From assembly GCA_011049115.1 (NCBI GenBank), contig DSCM01000038.1, positions 1 through 47,766 on the forward strand: a stretch of 47,766 nt of DNA. The letters are read 5' to 3'. This stretch comes from Pseudomonadota bacterium. GTDB taxonomy: Bacteria; Desulfobacterota; Anaeroferrophillalia; Anaeroferrophillales; Tharpellaceae. Below the pieces are notes generated by a model. It did no database searches. It had not been told where the DNA came from and saw only the letters and a list, made by a program, of their open reading frames with translations. Position 1 is the stretch's first letter. Each line of letters begins with the position of its first letter. Below are positions 33,945 to 41,961 of this stretch, in pieces. Made by a program: the position numbers and the translations under genes.

Positions 33945-34961
33945 ATGCAGCTTTATTATGAGAAAGATGCTGATTTAGCAGTGTTGCAAGGCAAGAAGAT
34001 CGCGATTATCGGTTACGGCAGTCAGGGGCATGCGCATGCGCACAATCTGCATGAAAGCGGATTTGATGTGGTCGTCGGTTTGCGTCCGGGGGGGGCTTCC
34101 TGGCGCAAGGCGGAAGCCGGAGGTTTGCCGCTTTATCCTACGGTGGAGGCAGTGCGTCAGGCCCAGGTAATCATGATTCTGGTTCCCGATGAGCTTCAGG
34201 CCGCGCTTTACCGGGATGAAATCGCCCCCCATCTCAGCAAGGGCGATTATCTGGCCTTTGCGCATGGGTTCAATATCCATTACGGTCAGATCGTGCCGCC
34301 GGCCGGGGTCAATGTCTTCATGGCGGCTCCCAAAGGTCCCGGTCATCTGGTTCGGCATGAGTACACCAAGGGCATGGGAGTGCCGACTCTGATTGCCCTG
34401 CATCAAGATCCGTCCGGTAATACCCGGGAGCTGGCTCTGGCCTATGCCTGCGGGATCGGCGGCGGCCGGGCCGGGATTATTCAGACCTCTTTCCGGGAGG
34501 AGACCGAAACCGATCTTTTCGGGGAACAGGCGGTGCTCTGCGGAGGGGTGACGGAGCTGATTCGGGCCGGTTTTGAAACCCTGGTCGATGCCGGCTACGC
34601 TCCGGAGATGGCCTATTTTGAATGCCTGCACGAGCTGAAATTGATTGTTGATCTGATCTACGAAGGCGGGATCAGCAATATGCGCTATTCGGTCAGCAAT
34701 ACGGCCCAGTTTGGTGATCTGACCCGGGGCCCTCGGGTCATCAACCAGGAGAGTCGCGAAGCCATGGCTGAAATTCTGGAAGAGATTCAGGATGGTTCCT
34801 TCGCTCGGGAATGGATTCTTGAAAATCAGGCCCATCGCCCGGTTTTTAACGCGCTGACCCGGCAGGGTGAGGAGCATGAGATTGAGCGGGTCGGTGAAAA
34901 GTTGCGCTCCATGATGAGCTGGATCGGCCAGTCGAGACTGGTCGATAAAAACAAAAACTAA
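33945..34961 (+). CDS. ilvC: Ketol-acid reductoisomerase
   Basis: This 338-residue class I enzyme isomerises and reduces acetolactate in valine and isoleucine synthesis. The Rossmann motif [13 protein letters not shown] is at about 23-35, and the coenzyme loop reads GLRPGGASW. Metal-binding acids lie in the ETDLFGEQ and [18 protein letters not shown] segments. TGAGGAAA precedes ATG. The stop codon TAA lies within the first bases of the dispersed hairpin element, copy 2. Confidence 0.96.
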   Translation: MQLYYEKDADLAVLQGKKIAIIGYGSQGHAHAHNLHESGFDVVVGLRPGGASWRKAEAGGLPLYPTVEAVRQAQVIMILVPDELQAALYRDEIAPHLSKGDYLAFAHGFNIHYGQIVPPAGVNVFMAAPKGPGHLVRHEYTKGMGVPTLIALHQDPSGNTRELALAYACGIGGGRAGIIQTSFREETETDLFGEQAVLCGGVTELIRAGFETLVDAGYAPEMAYFECLHELKLIVDLIYEGGISNMRYSVSNTAQFGDLTRGPRVINQESREAMAEILEEIQDGSFAREWILENQAHRPVFNALTRQGEEHEIERVGEKLRSMMSWIGQSRLVDKNKN

Positions 34962-35095
34962 TGCGGGAGCGAGCTTCGCAACCCAGACGGCGGTTTGCGG
35001 CCCGCACCTGACGCCACTTCCGCGGGTCGCAAATAAGGACTCTCATCGGTTCATGGGCTGGTTTTTCAGACCGAAAATGAACTGTGAGGCTCTGG
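34958..35095 (+). repeat. Dispersed hairpin element, copy 2
   Basis: It starts CTAATGCGGG as in the other copies; the TAA there is the ilvC stop. The first stem is TGCGGG..TTCGCA with G-T pairs. The linker CGCAAATAAGGACTCTCATC is conserved. The last stem is GTTCAT/ATGAAC (35049-35054, 35077-35082) with an inner GG-CTG/CAG-CC, and the tail is ACTGTGAGGCTCT. Stem sequences differ from copies 1 and 3, but pairing is retained. Confidence 0.7.
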
Positions 35096-35157
35096 TTGCA
35101 GACCGCAAGGTGCCGGCAGGCCGGTCCGCAGACTGACGCAGCGAAAGGAGTAAAAGA

Positions 35158-35826
35158 GTGGATTTTAAAAATTTGCCCTTGTTAGACAAAATTCATCCGG
35201 AGGGGCATCGCTGGGTTTTAGGCCTGGCGCTGGCGACCCTTTTTTTTCTGTTTCTGGGCTGGGGCTGGCTCTGGAAACTGAGTTTGTTGCTGGGGGTTTT
35301 CTGCGGCGCTTTTTTCCGCGACCCGCAGCGTTTTCCGCCGTTTCGGGAGGGTACTCTGGTTTCGCCTGCGGATGGCCGGGTGCTGTCCGTGACCCGGGTT
35401 GATGGGCCCGAACTGGCAGGTCTCGAAGAGAGCACCAAGGTCAGTATTTTCATGTCGGTATTCAATGTTCATGTCAATCGCTCTCCTAGTGCCGGGCGCG
35501 TACTGGCGGTCCACTATACACCGGGCAAGTTTTTTTCCGCCAACCTGGATAAGGCGGCGGAAGAAAATGAGCGCAATCTTGTGGTCATGGAGGATGAGCG
35601 GGGTAATCGTCTGGCTTTCATGCAGATCGCCGGTCTGATTGCCCGCCGGATTGTCTGTTTCGTCGGCCCCGATGACCACCTCGAAAAAGGCGAACGTTTC
35701 GGTCTGATCCGTTTCGGATCACGGGTTGATCTCTATCTTCCTCTGGAGACGGAAATTGATATCTCGGTGGGCCAGCATGTCAAGGCCGGGGAAACCATCA
35801 TTGGTTACTTGCCAAACCATGCTTGA
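35158..35826 (+). CDS. psd: Phosphatidylserine decarboxylase (short type)
   Basis: This 222-residue inner-membrane enzyme converts phosphatidylserine to phosphatidylethanolamine. Two hydrophobic segments lie at about 20-50. SPADGRV and MSVFNVHVNRSPSAG are family signatures. The self-cleavage site that yields the pyruvoyl group is FGSR, with S188. The length matches the short PSD type rather than the longer E. coli form. The start is GTG with AAAGGAG seven bases ahead. pssA follows. Confidence 0.94.
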   Translation: MDFKNLPLLDKIHPEGHRWVLGLALATLFFLFLGWGWLWKLSLLLGVFCGAFFRDPQRFPPFREGTLVSPADGRVLSVTRVDGPELAGLEESTKVSIFMSVFNVHVNRSPSAGRVLAVHYTPGKFFSANLDKAAEENERNLVVMEDERGNRLAFMQIAGLIARRIVCFVGPDDHLEKGERFGLIRFGSRVDLYLPLETEIDISVGQHVKAGETIIGYLPNHA

Positions 35827-35840
35827 TGTGTTATCAAGCA
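35820..35840 (+). other. Hairpin over the psd stop codon
   Basis: TGCTTGAT and ATCAAGCA pair around GTGTT; the psd TGA lies in the left arm. It lacks a T run and so may affect message stability or the coupling to pssA. Confidence 0.5.
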
Positions 35841-35892
35841 GCTATAGCGTCTTGGCAGATTGTTTGCATTTAATCTGGAGGGGGATAATCAA

Positions 35893-36636
35893 GTGATTCG
35901 CGGCATCTATCTGCTGCCCAATCTTTTTACCATGGGCAACCTTTTCTGTGGTTTTTTCGCCATCATTTCCGCGATTAAAGGCAATTACCCGACGGCGGCT
36001 GCGGCGATTGTGGTGGCCAATGTCTTTGATATTCTGGATGGCAAGGTGGCGCGGATGATGAAGGCCACCAGCCGTTTCGGCATGGAGTTCGACTCTCTTG
36101 CCGACCTGGTTTCTTTCGGAGTGGCTCCGGCGCTGCTGATTTTTCAGTGGAGTCTGATCTCTTTCGGTCGTATCGGCTGGCTGGCGGCCTTCCTTTTTGT
36201 TGCCTGCGGTGCTTTGCGCCTGGCTCGTTTCAACGTTCAGGTCGAGACAGTGGCGAAGGGTTTGTTCAATGGCTTGCCGATTCCGGCCGCGGCGAGCATG
36301 GCGGCGACCACGGTCTTGATTGCCGAGCATTTGGGCGCGACCGGAATCGAACGGAATGTTTTTTTGCTTCTCCTCTGTTACGGACTTGCCTTTCTGATGG
36401 TCAGCAATGTCAAATATCCGGCGTTTAAAGAGTCTCTTTTTCAGGGTCGCGCCCCTTTCAGAGCCTTGGTGATCGTCGCCCTGATTTTCATTGTGATTGC
36501 CGCCGAGCCCCAGATTTCACTTTTCACCCTGGCCGTAATCTACACCTTATCCGGTCCGGTCAAGGCGCTTCTAGGTTTGACCGGCCTCCTAAGAGGGCGG
36601 ACTCAAGGGGTCGATGAGGAGGGCGTGGCACCTTAG
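35893..36636 (+). CDS. pssA: CDP-diacylglycerol-serine O-phosphatidyltransferase
   Basis: This 247-residue membrane enzyme makes phosphatidylserine from CDP-diacylglycerol and serine. The CDP-alcohol phosphatidyltransferase signature DG-x2-AR-x8-G-x3-D-x3-D is intact in DILDGKVARMMKATSRFG and the following EFDSLADL. Several membrane spans are visible. GTG at 35893 has GGAGGGG eight bases ahead and gives the typical family start; the in-frame TTG at 35860 is rejected. It is the upstream enzyme for psd, next door. Confidence 0.94.
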   Translation: MIRGIYLLPNLFTMGNLFCGFFAIISAIKGNYPTAAAAIVVANVFDILDGKVARMMKATSRFGMEFDSLADLVSFGVAPALLIFQWSLISFGRIGWLAAFLFVACGALRLARFNVQVETVAKGLFNGLPIPAAASMAATTVLIAEHLGATGIERNVFLLLLCYGLAFLMVSNVKYPAFKESLFQGRAPFRALVIVALIFIVIAAEPQISLFTLAVIYTLSGPVKALLGLTGLLRGRTQGVDEEGVAP

Positions 36637-36666
36637 CCTGATTAAAAAAGCCTTTTTTGTCAAACT

Positions 36667-36706
36667 AAAACCCCTTGGGTTCGCTGGCCGGATTCAGGGG
36701 GTTTTT
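36667..36706 (+). terminator. Terminator after pssA
   Basis: AAAACCCC (36667-36674) pairs with GGGGTTTT (36697-36704), which runs into a T tract. The loop is about 20 bases. Confidence 0.75.
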
Positions 36707-36982
36707 CTGTGGCCGGCAGGCCATGAAAAAGAGGCTCGTGAGAGCCGTTTTTCCGGGGTTCGGTTGATCTGATCATGGTCCGCATGTAGGAAGGATAAAC
36801 TAATGCGGGAATAATCCCGCAACCCAAATGGGGGCCTTCACGGCCCGCAAATAAATACTCTTATCAGAACATTTTCTTGTTTTTATGGTTGAAAAAATTG
36901 TTGAAAAAAACAAGAAAATAACCTGTAAGGTACTAAAAACCAAACCCCGGGGCCGGCTGAGCCGTGGATAGGGAGAGGAACT
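36707..36982. other. Gap before leuA
   Basis: It contains copy 3 of the dispersed hairpin element and a short GC-rich piece with the leuA binding site AGGGAGAGGA. No leader peptide rich in leucine codons and no T-box signature was seen. Confidence 0.6.
36800..36938 (+). repeat. Dispersed hairpin element, copy 3
   Basis: The most compact copy: TGCGGGA/TCCCGCA, GGGCC-TTCAC-GGCCC, linker CGCAAATAAATACTCTTATC, long stem ATTTTCTTGTTTTT (36871-36884) with its complement (36906-36919), and tail CCTGTAAGGTACTAAAA. It lacks the 25-base third-stem module and the 68-bp insertion of copy 1. It ends 44 bases before leuA. Confidence 0.85.
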
Positions 36983-38515
36983 ATGGACAGAGTTATAATT
37001 TTCGATACGACTTTAAGGGATGGAGAACAGTCACCAGGGGCCAGCATGGATGTGGAAGAGAAATTGCTGCTGGCCAGACAATTGGAAAAACTTGGGGTTG
37101 ACGTAATTGAAGCCGGTTTCCCGATTGCATCCGAAGGTGATTTCGCCGGGGTCAAACTGGTCAGCGACGAGATTCGCGGTTGTCAGGTCGCTGGGTTGGC
37201 TCGGGCCAACCGGCAGGATATTGACCGGGCCTGGGCGGCTTTACGGGGGGGCGCCGACCCGCGTCTTCATACCTTTATTGCAACCTCACCGATTCATATG
37301 CGCTATAAACTGCAGATGGAAGCCGACGCCGTTCTGGAACAGGCCGTCGCGGCCGTGCGCTATGCCCGGACGATGACCTCAAACATTGAGTTTTCAGCTG
37401 AGGACGCAACTCGCAGTGAACCTGATTTTCTGGTGCGGATCTTTACGGCCGTGATAGAGGCCGGGGCGCGCACCATCAATATTCCGGATACCGTCGGCTA
37501 CGCTGTGCCCCGGGAATATGCGGCGCTGATCAAGGCGGTTCGCGAGCGTTTGCCGCATGGTGGTGACGGGGTGGTGATTTCGGTTCACTGCCACAACGAC
37601 CTCGGTCTGGCCACGGCAAACTCGATTGCCGCTATTGAAGCCGGGGCCCGCCAGGTTGAATGCACGATCAATGGTATCGGCGAGCGGGCCGGAAATTCCT
37701 CATTGGAGGAACTGGTCATGGCTTTGCGCACTCGACCCGATAATCTGGCTTATGAAACCGGAATCGTCACGACCCAGATCTATTCCACCAGTCGTTTGGT
37801 CAGTCAGGTTACCGGTATACGGGTGCAGCCCAACAAGGCGATCGTCGGCGCCAACGCCTTTGCTCATGAAGCCGGCATTCACCAGGACGGGGTTCTTAAA
37901 AACAAGGCGACTTACGAGATCATGACTCCCGAATCAATCGGCCTGCCGCAAAACAGCCTGGTTATGGGCAAACACTCCGGGCGTCACGCTTTTCAGGAAA
38001 AAATCAATGCCCTCGGTTACGAGCTTGACGCGCAGCAGGTGGAGACCGCTTTCTTTGCGTTCAAGAAGCTGGCGGACAAGAAAAAAGAGGTTTTTGACGA
38101 AGATATCGATGCCCTGATCGCTGACGAAATCATCCGGATTCCGTCTTATTTTAAGCTTAATTTTGTTAATATCAACAGCGGTACGGTGGCCATGCCGAGC
38201 GCGACCCTGGAGATTGAGGTCGAGGGTGAGGTCCGGCATGGAGCGGAGTTCGGCGATGGCGCGGTGGACGCGGTTTTTAAGACGATCAAGCGGCTTACCG
38301 ACACCCGGAGCCGTCTCTTGACTTATGAAGTCAAGTCAATTACAGGGGGGACGGACGCTCTCGGCGAGGTTACGGTCCGGATCAGCGAGGACGGCCTGAC
38401 GGTTATGGGGCAGGGAGCTCACACCTGTGTACTGGTTGCCAGCGCGAAAGCTTATCTGAATGCGCTGAACAAGCTTGAATACAAGAAACGTAACCGTCCC
38501 CAGGTGACGGTCTGA
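36983..38515 (+). CDS. leuA: 2-isopropylmalate synthase
   Basis: This 510-residue enzyme condenses acetyl-CoA with 2-oxoisovalerate, the first step to leucine. The active-site FDTTLRDGEQSPGASM is at the N-terminus; HCHNDLGLATANS carries metal-binding histidines, and NGIGERAGNSSLEE completes the catalytic domain. The C-terminal LeuA dimerisation and leucine-feedback domain runs from about 390. GGGAGAGGA precedes ATG. It stands behind copy 3 of the hairpin element. Confidence 0.96.
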   Translation: MDRVIIFDTTLRDGEQSPGASMDVEEKLLLARQLEKLGVDVIEAGFPIASEGDFAGVKLVSDEIRGCQVAGLARANRQDIDRAWAALRGGADPRLHTFIATSPIHMRYKLQMEADAVLEQAVAAVRYARTMTSNIEFSAEDATRSEPDFLVRIFTAVIEAGARTINIPDTVGYAVPREYAALIKAVRERLPHGGDGVVISVHCHNDLGLATANSIAAIEAGARQVECTINGIGERAGNSSLEELVMALRTRPDNLAYETGIVTTQIYSTSRLVSQVTGIRVQPNKAIVGANAFAHEAGIHQDGVLKNKATYEIMTPESIGLPQNSLVMGKHSGRHAFQEKINALGYELDAQQVETAFFAFKKLADKKKEVFDEDIDALIADEIIRIPSYFKLNFVNINSGTVAMPSATLEIEVEGEVRHGAEFGDGAVDAVFKTIKRLTDTRSRLLTYEVKSITGGTDALGEVTVRISEDGLTVMGQGAHTCVLVASAKAYLNALNKLEYKKRNRPQVTV

Positions 38516-38641
38516 AATCCGGAAGAAAACCGATTCTTTGTGAGTTTGTCAGCGGTTGGGATTGCCGACCTTATACAACTGTGTACAGATCCGGTCGTTT
38601 CACGGGCTGCGTCGCATGAGGCGGCCGGATAAGGAGATTTT

Positions 38642-39910
38642 ATGGCTCAGACTATTACCGAAAAGATACTTGCCTTCCATGCCGGACTTGATCGGGTCGA
38701 GGCCGGTCAGCTGATTGAGGCCCGGGTCGATATTGCACTTGCCAACGATGTCACCGCGCCGATTGCCATCGCGGAATTTGAAAAGCTGGGCGTGGAACGG
38801 GTTTTTGCACGGGACCGGGTGATCCTGGTTCCTGATCACTTTACGCCGAACAAAGATATTCAATCGGCCGAACAGGCTAAAATCGTGCGTGATTTTGCCC
38901 GGCGTCAGAACCTGGAACATTATTTTGAGGTCGGCCGCGTGGGCATTGAACATGTTCTGCTGCCGGAACAGGGCCTGGTTCTGCCTGGAGATCTGATTGT
39001 CGGGGCTGATTCCCATACCTGTACCTACGGCGCCCTCGGCGCGTTTGCGACCGGGGTTGGGAGTACTGATCTGGCGGCGGCCATGGCCACCGGCCGGGTC
39101 TGGTTCAAGGTGCCGGAAACCATCAGGGTGATCTACCATGGTCGTCCCGGTCCCTGGGTTGAGGGCAAGGATCTGATTTTATACACGATCGGTCTGCTCA
39201 AGGTGGACGGGGCTCTTTACCAGGCTCTGGAAATGACGGGAGAAGCGATCTCGGCGCTGCCCATGTACGGGCGCATGTCAATGGCCAACATGGCGATTGA
39301 GGCGGGAGCCAAGAACGGCATTATCGCTCCCGATGAAATTACGCTTGATTACGTGCGCCCGCGGGCCAAACGAGATTATACGATTTTTGCCAGCGATGCT
39401 GAAGCGCGTTACGTGCGGACCCTGGAAATCGATACCGCGCTTATTCGGCCGCAGGTTGCCTATCCGCCATTGCCTGATCAAAGTCGTTCGGTGGATCAGG
39501 CGGTTGCCGATAGTCTCACGATTGACCAGGTGGTTATCGGTTCTTGTACCAATGGTCGGATTGAGGATTTTCGGTTGGCCGCAAAAATCCTGCGGGGCCG
39601 CAAAGCAGCCCCTTATTTGCGGCTGTTGATTATTCCGGGGACTCAGGAAGTCTATCGCCAGATGATTCTGGAGGGGCTGACCGAGATTTTTCTCGATGCC
39701 GAGGCGGTGATTTCGCCGCCGACCTGCGGTCCCTGTCTGGGTGGACACATGGGTATCCTGGCGGCCGGAGAACGGGCGGTCGCTACCACCAATCGCAATT
39801 TTGTCGGCCGCATGGGACACCCGCAGAGTGAAGTTTATCTGAGTAACCCGGCTGTGGCCGCGGCCTCCGCCGTGCTCGGTCGCATCGCGGCCCCGGAAGA
39901 GCTCGCGTAG
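38642..39910 (+). CDS. leuC: 3-isopropylmalate dehydratase large subunit
   Basis: This 422-residue [4Fe-4S] aconitase-family protein isomerises 2- to 3-isopropylmalate together with LeuD. Cluster cysteines are in GSCTNGRIEDF and PTCGPCLGGHMG. DSHTCTYGALGAFATGVGSTD is a family signature (given here in part, as SHTCTYGALGAFA). Its length and style match the prokaryotic homoaconitase-like LeuC group rather than the longer enterobacterial form. AAGGAG lies about six bases before ATG. leuD follows after 15 bases. Confidence 0.95.
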   Translation: MAQTITEKILAFHAGLDRVEAGQLIEARVDIALANDVTAPIAIAEFEKLGVERVFARDRVILVPDHFTPNKDIQSAEQAKIVRDFARRQNLEHYFEVGRVGIEHVLLPEQGLVLPGDLIVGADSHTCTYGALGAFATGVGSTDLAAAMATGRVWFKVPETIRVIYHGRPGPWVEGKDLILYTIGLLKVDGALYQALEMTGEAISALPMYGRMSMANMAIEAGAKNGIIAPDEITLDYVRPRAKRDYTIFASDAEARYVRTLEIDTALIRPQVAYPPLPDQSRSVDQAVADSLTIDQVVIGSCTNGRIEDFRLAAKILRGRKAAPYLRLLIIPGTQEVYRQMILEGLTEIFLDAEAVISPPTCGPCLGGHMGILAAGERAVATTNRNFVGRMGHPQSEVYLSNPAVAAASAVLGRIAAPEELA

Positions 39911-39925
39911 AAAGGGAGTTTTCGC

Positions 39926-40426
39926 ATGACTAAAATTCAAGGGAAAGCCTGGAAATTCGGCGATGATGTCGATACCGACGCGATCATTCCGGCCCGTTAT
40001 CTCAATACCTCCGAGCCGGCGGCGTTGGCCCGCCATTGCATGGAAGACGCCGATCCCGGTTTCGCTGCGAAGGTGAAGCCGGGGGATATCATGGTTGCCG
40101 GGAAGAATTTCGGTTGCGGTTCTTCGCGGGAGCACGCTCCAATCGCAATTAAAGCCGCCGGAATAGCCTGTGTCATCGCTCCGACCTTTGCCCGGATTTT
40201 TTATCGCAATGCTTTCAATACCGGACTTTTGATTCTGGAGTCGACGGAAGCGGCAGCGGCTCTGCAGGAGGGGCATGAAATTGTGGTCGATCCGGCGACC
40301 GGAAGGATTGATGATTTGAGCAGCGGCCAAAGTTTTGCGGCCCGGCCGATTCCGGAGTTCATGCGCAAACTGCTGGATGACGGCGGTTTGATGGAATACT
40401 GGCGCAGACGACTGGCGGCAGATTGA
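39926..40426 (+). CDS. leuD: 3-isopropylmalate dehydratase small subunit
   Basis: This 166-residue partner of LeuC forms the swivel domain that completes the active site. GDDVDTDAIIPARYLN opens the protein, and NFGCGSSREHAPIAIKAAG holds the substrate-binding serine and arginine. It is of the short LeuD type that matches the LeuC form next to it. AAAGGGAG precedes ATG. Confidence 0.96.
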   Translation: MTKIQGKAWKFGDDVDTDAIIPARYLNTSEPAALARHCMEDADPGFAAKVKPGDIMVAGKNFGCGSSREHAPIAIKAAGIACVIAPTFARIFYRNAFNTGLLILESTEAAAALQEGHEIVVDPATGRIDDLSSGQSFAARPIPEFMRKLLDDGGLMEYWRRRLAAD

Positions 40427-40531
40427 TCGGCAGATGTTTGGTAGGCGTGCGCTAGTCCTTGCCGGCAGCCTTGAACCATGGGCGGCGCGCTGGTTAAAAT
40501 ATTTTTTAAAAGGAATCAGGCGGAGAGGAAA

Positions 40532-41557
40532 ATGAAGAAAACAGGTTATAATGTGGCCGTGGTCGGGGCCACCGGCGCGGTCGGAAATGAGATGATGGCG
40601 ACTCTGGAAGAGCGGGATTTTCCGGTTGCCGAACTGAAATTGCTGGCTTCGGCCAGATCGGCAGGGAAAACCTATGTGTTTAAAGGGGTTGAATATGCGG
40701 TCGAGGAGCTTACGGAAAACTCCTTTGCCGGAGTTGATATCGCTCTGTTTTCCGCCGGCGGCTCGATCAGTGAAAAATTCGCTCCGGCCGCCGTGCGTAG
40801 CGGCGCGGTAGTTATCGACAATAGCAATGCTTTTCGCATGGAGGCGGATGTGCCCCTGGTGGTCCCTGAAGTAAATTCCTGGGCGATTGCCGATTTCAGG
40901 AACCGGGGAATTATCGCCAATCCGAATTGCTCGACTATTCAGATGGTGGTCGCTTTGAAGCCGATTTATGATGCGGTCGGGATTCGTCGGATCGTGGTCT
41001 CGACTTATCAGGCGGTTTCCGGCACCGGCAAGAAGGCGATCGAAGAGCTGGAAAAACAGGTTCTGGCGCTGTTTAATCAGGAAGCCGATCTCCCGGTTAA
41101 GGTTTATCCGCATCAGATTGCTTTCAACTGTCTGCCTCATATCGATGTCTTTCTTGAAAACGGTTATTCCCGGGAAGAAATGAAAATGGTGCGGGAGACC
41201 AAGAAAATTTTTGGCGATGACAGTATCGGGGTGACCGCGACAGCGGTGCGGGTTCCGGTTTTTTACAGCCATTCCGAATCAATCAATATCGAGACCGATG
41301 AAAAGATCTCTGTGGCGGAGGTTCGGGCATTGATGGAACGGGCGCCGGGGGTGCGCCTGGTTGACGAGCTGGCCCATAATCTTTACCCCATGGCGATTGA
41401 TGCCGCCGGTCAGGATGACACCCTGGTCGGTCGGATTCGGGAGGATGAATCCATTGATAATGGCATCAACTTATGGGTGGTCGCTGACAATATTCGTAAA
41501 GGCGCAGCGTTAAACGCGGTCCAAATCGCGGAAATTCTGATTCGTGAGTATCTGTGA
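40532..41557 (+). CDS. asd: Aspartate-semialdehyde dehydrogenase
   Basis: This 341-residue NADPH enzyme reduces aspartyl phosphate, the branch-point step to lysine, threonine, methionine and diaminopimelate. GATGAVGNEMMATLEER is the nucleotide-binding motif; the catalytic cysteine is in NPNCSTIQMV; SGTGKKAIEELE and the histidine-bearing RVPVFYSHSES follow. ATG 40532 has GGAGAGGA directly ahead; an in-frame ATG at 40478 is upstream of that site and rejected. leuB, often found between leuD and asd, is absent. Confidence 0.95.
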   Translation: MKKTGYNVAVVGATGAVGNEMMATLEERDFPVAELKLLASARSAGKTYVFKGVEYAVEELTENSFAGVDIALFSAGGSISEKFAPAAVRSGAVVIDNSNAFRMEADVPLVVPEVNSWAIADFRNRGIIANPNCSTIQMVVALKPIYDAVGIRRIVVSTYQAVSGTGKKAIEELEKQVLALFNQEADLPVKVYPHQIAFNCLPHIDVFLENGYSREEMKMVRETKKIFGDDSIGVTATAVRVPVFYSHSESINIETDEKISVAEVRALMERAPGVRLVDELAHNLYPMAIDAAGQDDTLVGRIREDESIDNGINLWVVADNIRKGAALNAVQIAEILIREYL

Positions 41558-41961
41558 GGGTTAACTGCAAGGTTGTCTGCCTTTCGATCCGAGTCGATGA
41601 GGCAATCATGAATGATTACCGGGTGTTTGACGGCAGAGCGCATGATCGTTGTTTTTTTTCTGAGGGTGAGAACATCGGTTTTCACCCTCTTTTTTTTGTC
41701 CGCGAAGTTTTTCTCCCGGTAATCATGCCGGGATAAAGATCGGATTTAGGGGCTTTGCGGCCCGGTTTACTGCTTGACAGCGCGCCTGCTGGAGTGTACT
41801 GATATGGTTTAGTTTAATGCGACCTTGTCGGAAGCTTGTTGTTCCTATTCATAACCCTGAGAACCCTTGACTGCGGGATGATTTTGTGAATTATGCAGGT
41901 TTGCAAAGATCTGTTTTCTCAGTTAGAGATTAACGCCGCCGAAATTAGATCGTGATGACAG
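41558..41961. other. 404-base gap before the HD-GYP gene
   Basis: It holds the asd terminator (41661-41698) between two inverted 12-base copies of ATGATTACCGGG (41612-41623, 41715-41726). A TTGACA at 41774 has only a poor -10 partner. The remaining AT-rich part shows no gene. Confidence 0.6.
41661..41698 (+). terminator. Terminator after asd
   Basis: GAGGGTGA (41662-41669) pairs with TCACCCTC (41682-41689), extended inward by AAC/GTT-type pairs, and is followed by eight T. A T run lies on the left too, so it can also work on the other strand. Confidence 0.88.

Noticed and set aside
36637-36982. Leucine leader peptide or T-box before leuA
   Set aside because: No short frame with leucine codons and no GGGTGGNACCGCG-type T-box core was found.
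39278-41272. Long open frame of 664 codons on the minus strand
   Set aside because: It lies opposite leuC, leuD and asd, is rich in His/Arg/Gln as expected for an antisense shadow, and has no recognisable domain.
41774-41802. Promoter TTGACA for the HD-GYP gene
   Set aside because: The hexamer is perfect, but the base stretch 16-18 bases later matches the -10 consensus poorly.
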